This document shows, in pieces, positions 31,782 through 35,394 of a stretch of 35,394 bases of DNA (its first letter is position 1; every line of letters begins with the position of its first letter). The notes beneath the pieces were generated by a model, which saw only the letters and a list, made by a program, of their open reading frames with translations, did no database searches and was not told the DNA's origin. The DNA lies in contig VTPL01000004.1 of assembly GCA_008638165.1 (NCBI GenBank), positions 1 to 35,394 of the forward strand, in the 5' to 3' direction. The position numbers and the translations under genes are program-made. Origin of the DNA: Pelagibacteraceae bacterium. Lineage in GTDB: Bacteria; Pseudomonadota; Alphaproteobacteria; Pelagibacterales; Pelagibacteraceae.

Positions 31782-32225
31782 TTAAGATAATTTTTCTAAA
31801 TTAGTTTTATCTATAAAATTTGAAATCTCATCAGCTGTTTGATCTATTATTTTTTCATAATTTTTTTGATTATTTTCAATTTCGATTTTTAAATTATTGT
31901 GCCTATCATTCAATTGATTGATCTCCTCTTCTTTCTTATCTCTATAGTCATAGACCAAGCTTTTTAATTCTCTAAATTTGTTTGAAAGTTCCTTTAATTC
32001 ATTTTTTTTTTGTTCAACTTTCTTTTTTGTTTCATGGTATTCATCCATCACTTTAACGGCTGTAATCAAAAGTAATTTATTTTCACCCAAATTTCCAAGA
32101 TCGTTTTTTAACTCATTAAATTTTTTATTTAATTGTATCAAGAGTTCTTCAAGATGTTCTTCCTGCCCATCATCACAAGATAACAAAAACTGTTTTCCAT
32201 TGAATTTAATGCTTACGTTTGCCAT
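31782..32225 (-). CDS. zapA: Cell division protein ZapA-like
   Basis: 147 aa; ANVSIKFNGKQFLLSCDDGQEEHLEELLIQLNKKFNEL...ENKLLLITAVKVMDEYHETKKK plus coiled coil; upstream of the fau-type gene. Confidence 0.87.
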   Translation of the reverse strand: MANVSIKFNGKQFLLSCDDGQEEHLEELLIQLNKKFNELKNDLGNLGENKLLLITAVKVMDEYHETKKKVEQKKNELKELSNKFRELKSLVYDYRDKKEEEINQLNDRHNNLKIEIENNQKNYEKIIDQTADEISNFIDKTNLEKLS

Positions 32226-32536
32226 TTGTCTATTTCCTCTAACAGAGTATCTGTTTCTTGATTTAATTCATCTATTTTTTCAGAGAATTCAATTTGCTTT
32301 CTTTCCTCAAGCTTCTGATTATCTTTTATTTCTTCTAATTTTTTTGACATTAGCTCATAATCCTCCTTTAATATTTTATACTTGTTCTCAATTTCTTTTT
32401 TTTCAATTTCTAATTGATTTTTTTTATTTTTTAATTCTTCAATATTGTTATCTAATTCTGGGTTTTTAAAACTTAAATTTTTAAGTTTGTCTAAAACTGT
32501 GTTTAATTTTTTTTCTTTTTCAGTTAAGGAATTCAT
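32213..32536 (-). CDS. Small coiled-coil protein upstream of and overlapping zapA (ZauP-like candidate)
   Basis: 107 aa almost entirely Lys/Glu/Leu coiled coil; overlaps zapA start by 13 nt. Confidence 0.7.
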   Translation of the reverse strand: MNSLTEKEKKLNTVLDKLKNLSFKNPELDNNIEELKNKKNQLEIEKKEIENKYKILKEDYELMSKKLEEIKDNQKLEERKQIEFSEKIDELNQETDTLLEEIDKWQT

Positions 32537-32589
32537 ATATATATGTTTATAATATTAAATAGATTCTTCTAAGTCTACACAGGATAATT

Positions 32590-34548
32590 TTGAACAAACA
32601 ACACAATAACCTTGCTAACTGTATAAGATTTTTATCTATTGATGCAGTCCAAAAAGCAAACTCAGGGCACCCTGGAATGCCAATGGGTATGGCGGATGTT
32701 GTAACGGTTTTATTTCAAAAATTTTTAAAGTTTAATCCTAAAAATCCAAATTGGTTAAATAGAGACCGGTTTATATTGTCTGCTGGTCATGGGTCGATGT
32801 TGCTATATTCCCTTTTGTATCTAACAGGCTACAAAAGTATTTCTCTAAAAGATATAAAGAGCTTTAGACAACTTAACTCAATTTGTGCTGGGCACCCCGA
32901 GTATCATCCAGGAAGTGGAATAGAGACAACTACAGGACCACTAGGACAAGGGATTGGTAATGCTGTTGGAATGGCTCTAGCACAATCAATACTGGATCAT
33001 AAGATAGGAAAAAAAATATTTAACCATAAAACATATGTTTTAGCTGGTGATGGATGTTTAATGGAAGGTATAAGCCATGAGGCTATGAGCTTGGCGGGGC
33101 ATCTTAAACTTAAAAATTTAATTATGCTTTTTGATAATAATTCAATTTCAATTGATGGACCCACAAGTTTAACTGTTTCAGATAATTTTAAAAAAAGATT
33201 TGAAAGCTATGGTTGGGATTACATTGATATTAATGGTCATAATCCTAAAGAAATTTTTAAAGCATTAAAAAAAGTTCAAAAAGCAAAAAGACCAACTGTA
33301 ATTTCATGTAGAACAAAAATTGGATATGGATCGCCAAATAAATCTGGAAAAGCTTCATCGCATGGAAGTCCTCTAGGAAGTGATGAAATTAGTCTTGTAA
33401 GAAAAAAACTTCAATGGCATCACAAGGCTTTTGATATACCTAAAGATTTATTAAGTCAGTGGAGAAAAATTGGTCAACAAGGCTCTATTGAGGAAAAAAA
33501 ATGGAATAAGATTTATCAAAAAAATAGAACTCAAATTAATAAAATATTTAATCAAAATTTTTCAAAGGAAATTAAAAAAGAAAAATTAAGTGCGACTCAA
33601 GACATAAAACCACTGGCTTCAAGAAAGGCTTCTGAGAAAACTCTGATTGCATTAACACTTAAAGAAAATTCATTAATAGGTGGATCAGCAGATTTAGCTG
33701 GTTCAAATAATACTAAAACAAAAACTCAAAAAATAATAGAGCCTGGAAAATTTGATGGGAACTATATTCATTATGGAGTTAGAGAACATGCGATGGCAGC
33801 CATGATGAATGGTATAGCATTACATAGTAAATTTATTCCCTATGGAGGCACTTTTTTAATTTTTTCAGATTATTGTAAACCTGCAATAAGATTATCTGCA
33901 TTAATGGAAAAACAGGTTATTTATGTAATGACACATGATTCAATTGGTCTTGGAGAAGATGGCCCAACACACCAACCAATTGAACAACTTTCTGGGTTAA
34001 GATCTATTCCAAATTTAAATATTTTAAGACCTGCAGATAGAATGGAGACAATAGAATGTTGGGAAATTGCATTAAAAAATAAAAAAACTCCCAGTGTATT
34101 GTCCTTAACTAGACAAAATTTAGAGCCTATAAGATTAAAATTTTCAAATACCAATAAGTGTTCATTGGGCGCATATGAGATTCTAAGATCAAATAAAAAT
34201 ATTAATATAACAATACTAGCAAGTGGCTCTGAAGTAAATCTTGCAAAAAAAGTTTCTAAAAATCTTGCAAAAGATAGAATATATTCAAAAGTAATATCTG
34301 TTCCAAGCCAAGAGATATTTCAAAAGCAAAGCCAAGGTTATAAAAATAAAATTATGAAAGAGACAAAATATGTTTTTTCAATTGAAGCAGGTAGAACAGA
34401 TTGCTGGAAAAAGTATATTGGTAAAGATGGATTGAGTTTTGGTATTGATGATTTTGGTAAAAGTGCACCTTATGAAGATATTTATAATCATTTTGGATTA
34501 TCGGTAAAAAATATTTCATCTAAAATTAAAAATTTTTTAAGGAGATAA
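32590..34548 (+). CDS. tkt: Transketolase
   Basis: 652 aa; LSIDAVQKANSGHPGMPMGMADVVTVLF, GHGSMLLYSLLYLTGY, TTTGPLGQGIGNAVGMALA, GDGCLMEGISHEAMSLAGHLKL, DSIGLGEDGPTHQPIEQL. TTG start preceded by AGGA. Confidence 0.97.
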   Translation: MNKQHNNLANCIRFLSIDAVQKANSGHPGMPMGMADVVTVLFQKFLKFNPKNPNWLNRDRFILSAGHGSMLLYSLLYLTGYKSISLKDIKSFRQLNSICAGHPEYHPGSGIETTTGPLGQGIGNAVGMALAQSILDHKIGKKIFNHKTYVLAGDGCLMEGISHEAMSLAGHLKLKNLIMLFDNNSISIDGPTSLTVSDNFKKRFESYGWDYIDINGHNPKEIFKALKKVQKAKRPTVISCRTKIGYGSPNKSGKASSHGSPLGSDEISLVRKKLQWHHKAFDIPKDLLSQWRKIGQQGSIEEKKWNKIYQKNRTQINKIFNQNFSKEIKKEKLSATQDIKPLASRKASEKTLIALTLKENSLIGGSADLAGSNNTKTKTQKIIEPGKFDGNYIHYGVREHAMAAMMNGIALHSKFIPYGGTFLIFSDYCKPAIRLSALMEKQVIYVMTHDSIGLGEDGPTHQPIEQLSGLRSIPNLNILRPADRMETIECWEIALKNKKTPSVLSLTRQNLEPIRLKFSNTNKCSLGAYEILRSNKNINITILASGSEVNLAKKVSKNLAKDRIYSKVISVPSQEIFQKQSQGYKNKIMKETKYVFSIEAGRTDCWKKYIGKDGLSFGIDDFGKSAPYEDIYNHFGLSVKNISSKIKNFLRR

Positions 34549-34551
34549 ATT

Positions 34552-35394
34552 ATGACTATTAAAGTTGGTATTAATGGGATGGGTAGAATTGGAAGAATGG
34601 TTTTACGATCAATAATTGAAAGCAATAATAAAAATATTGAGATTAAACATATAAATAATCGAACTGGTCCTGAAGCTTGCTCAACATTAATAAAATATGA
34701 TTCTATTCACGGTAAATTCAATGCTGAAATTCAATATGATGAAAATCATTTAATAGTAAATAAGTCTAAAATATTATTTACAAAAGAAACCAATTTAGAA
34801 AATATTAATTGGAAAAAATCAGAAGTTGATTATGTTTTTGAGTGTACTGGTAAGTTTAATTCCAAGGATAAACTTCTACCGCACTTAAATAATGGGGCAA
34901 AAAAAGTTATCGTTTCTGCACCATGTAAAAATGCAGATAAAACTGTTGTATTTGGTGTAAATGAGAGTGAGATAAGTAATGAGGATAAAATTATCTCTGC
35001 TGCATCTTGTACAACCAATTGTCTGGCCCCAGCAGCTTATGTTTTGAACAATAAATTTGAAATTGAAAAAGGTTTCATGACAACAATTCATGCATTTACT
35101 AGTGATCAAAGAATATTGGACAATTCTCATAAAGATCCAAGAAGAGCAAGATCTGCAAGTCAGTCTATAGTTCCAACTTCTACTGGTGCCTCAAAAGCTA
35201 TTGGGGAGATTATTCCTTCACTTAAGGGTAAGTTAGAGGGCGTTGCAATGAGAGTACCTACACCTAACGTTTCTTTAGTAGAGCTAGTTTTTTGTACCAA
35301 AAAAAACTTAACTATAGAGTCAATTAATAATGCTTTTCAAGAATATATAGATAAACAAGAAAAATCTGTTTTAAATTTAACTTTTGAAAAATTA
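34552..35394 (+). CDS. gap: Glyceraldehyde-3-phosphate dehydrogenase (truncated at window edge)
   Basis: Not in the ORF track because it has no stop in the window. ATG at 34552 after AAGGAGATAAATT; translates MTIKVGINGMGRIGRMVLRSIIE...ISAASCTTNCLAPAAYVLNNKF...RRARSASQSIVPTSTGASKAIGEIIPSLKGKLEGVAMRVPTPNVSLVEL. 281 codons to window end. Confidence 0.96.
   Translation, partial: MTIKVGINGMGRIGRMVLRSIIESNNKNIEIKHINNRTGPEACSTLIKYDSIHGKFNAEIQYDENHLIVNKSKILFTKETNLENINWKKSEVDYVFECTGKFNSKDKLLPHLNNGAKKVIVSAPCKNADKTVVFGVNESEISNEDKIISAASCTTNCLAPAAYVLNNKFEIEKGFMTTIHAFTSDQRILDNSHKDPRRARSASQSIVPTSTGASKAIGEIIPSLKGKLEGVAMRVPTPNVSLVELVFCTKKNLTIESINNAFQEYIDKQEKSVLNLTFEKL

Noticed and set aside
31978-32469. Plus-strand 163-aa Phe/Leu-rich 'membrane-like' ORF
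   Set aside because: Antisense of Lys/Glu-rich coiled-coil genes (zapA and the ZauP-like ORF); reverse complement of AAA/GAA codons produces Phe-rich pseudo-hydrophobic translations.
34830-35130. Two minus-strand ORFs (62 and 81 aa) at the right edge
   Set aside because: Antisense to the truncated gap gene, which translates cleanly on the + strand.
1-35394. CRISPR arrays, transposons/IS, prophage, toxin-antitoxin or defence islands
   Set aside because: No regularly spaced repeats, transposase motifs, inverted-repeat-bounded segments or defence domains seen; virtually all sequence is explained by core genes.

Overview
AT-rich (about 30% GC by eye), very compact chromosomal window. It looks like a SAR11/Pelagibacterales-type alphaproteobacterium, based on gene content, gene order and base composition. 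It carries about 36 core genes and one tRNA. Left to right: ppdK, glyS, glyQ, sppA-like; a polyprenyl synthase; pdxH, aroC; dxs, ispA, xseB-like; Sua5; an ABC-2 transporter; tRNA-Arg(UCG); rluD, rpoH, purA, thiD, glmM, folP, ftsH, tilS; cpoB, pal, tolB, tolA, tolR, tolQ; a phage-type RuvC-like nuclease; yebC; a YmdB-like phosphoesterase; a 5-FTHF cyclo-ligase; zapA, a small coiled-coil ORF (ZauP-like), tkt, and a truncated gap gene at the right edge. I found no CRISPR array, transposon, prophage or toxin/defence island, and no convincing novel multi-gene system. The items most worth a second look are: the phage-type RuvC-like gene in the place of ruvCAB; a GC-rich structured RNA candidate at the left edge, together with the missing zapA-fau spacer where 6S RNA often sits; A13/A14 tracts just inside the start codons of two adjacent genes; a GAPDH with Asn-Arg in the cofactor-specificity loop; and extreme compaction, including stop codons shared in a TTAA palindrome.
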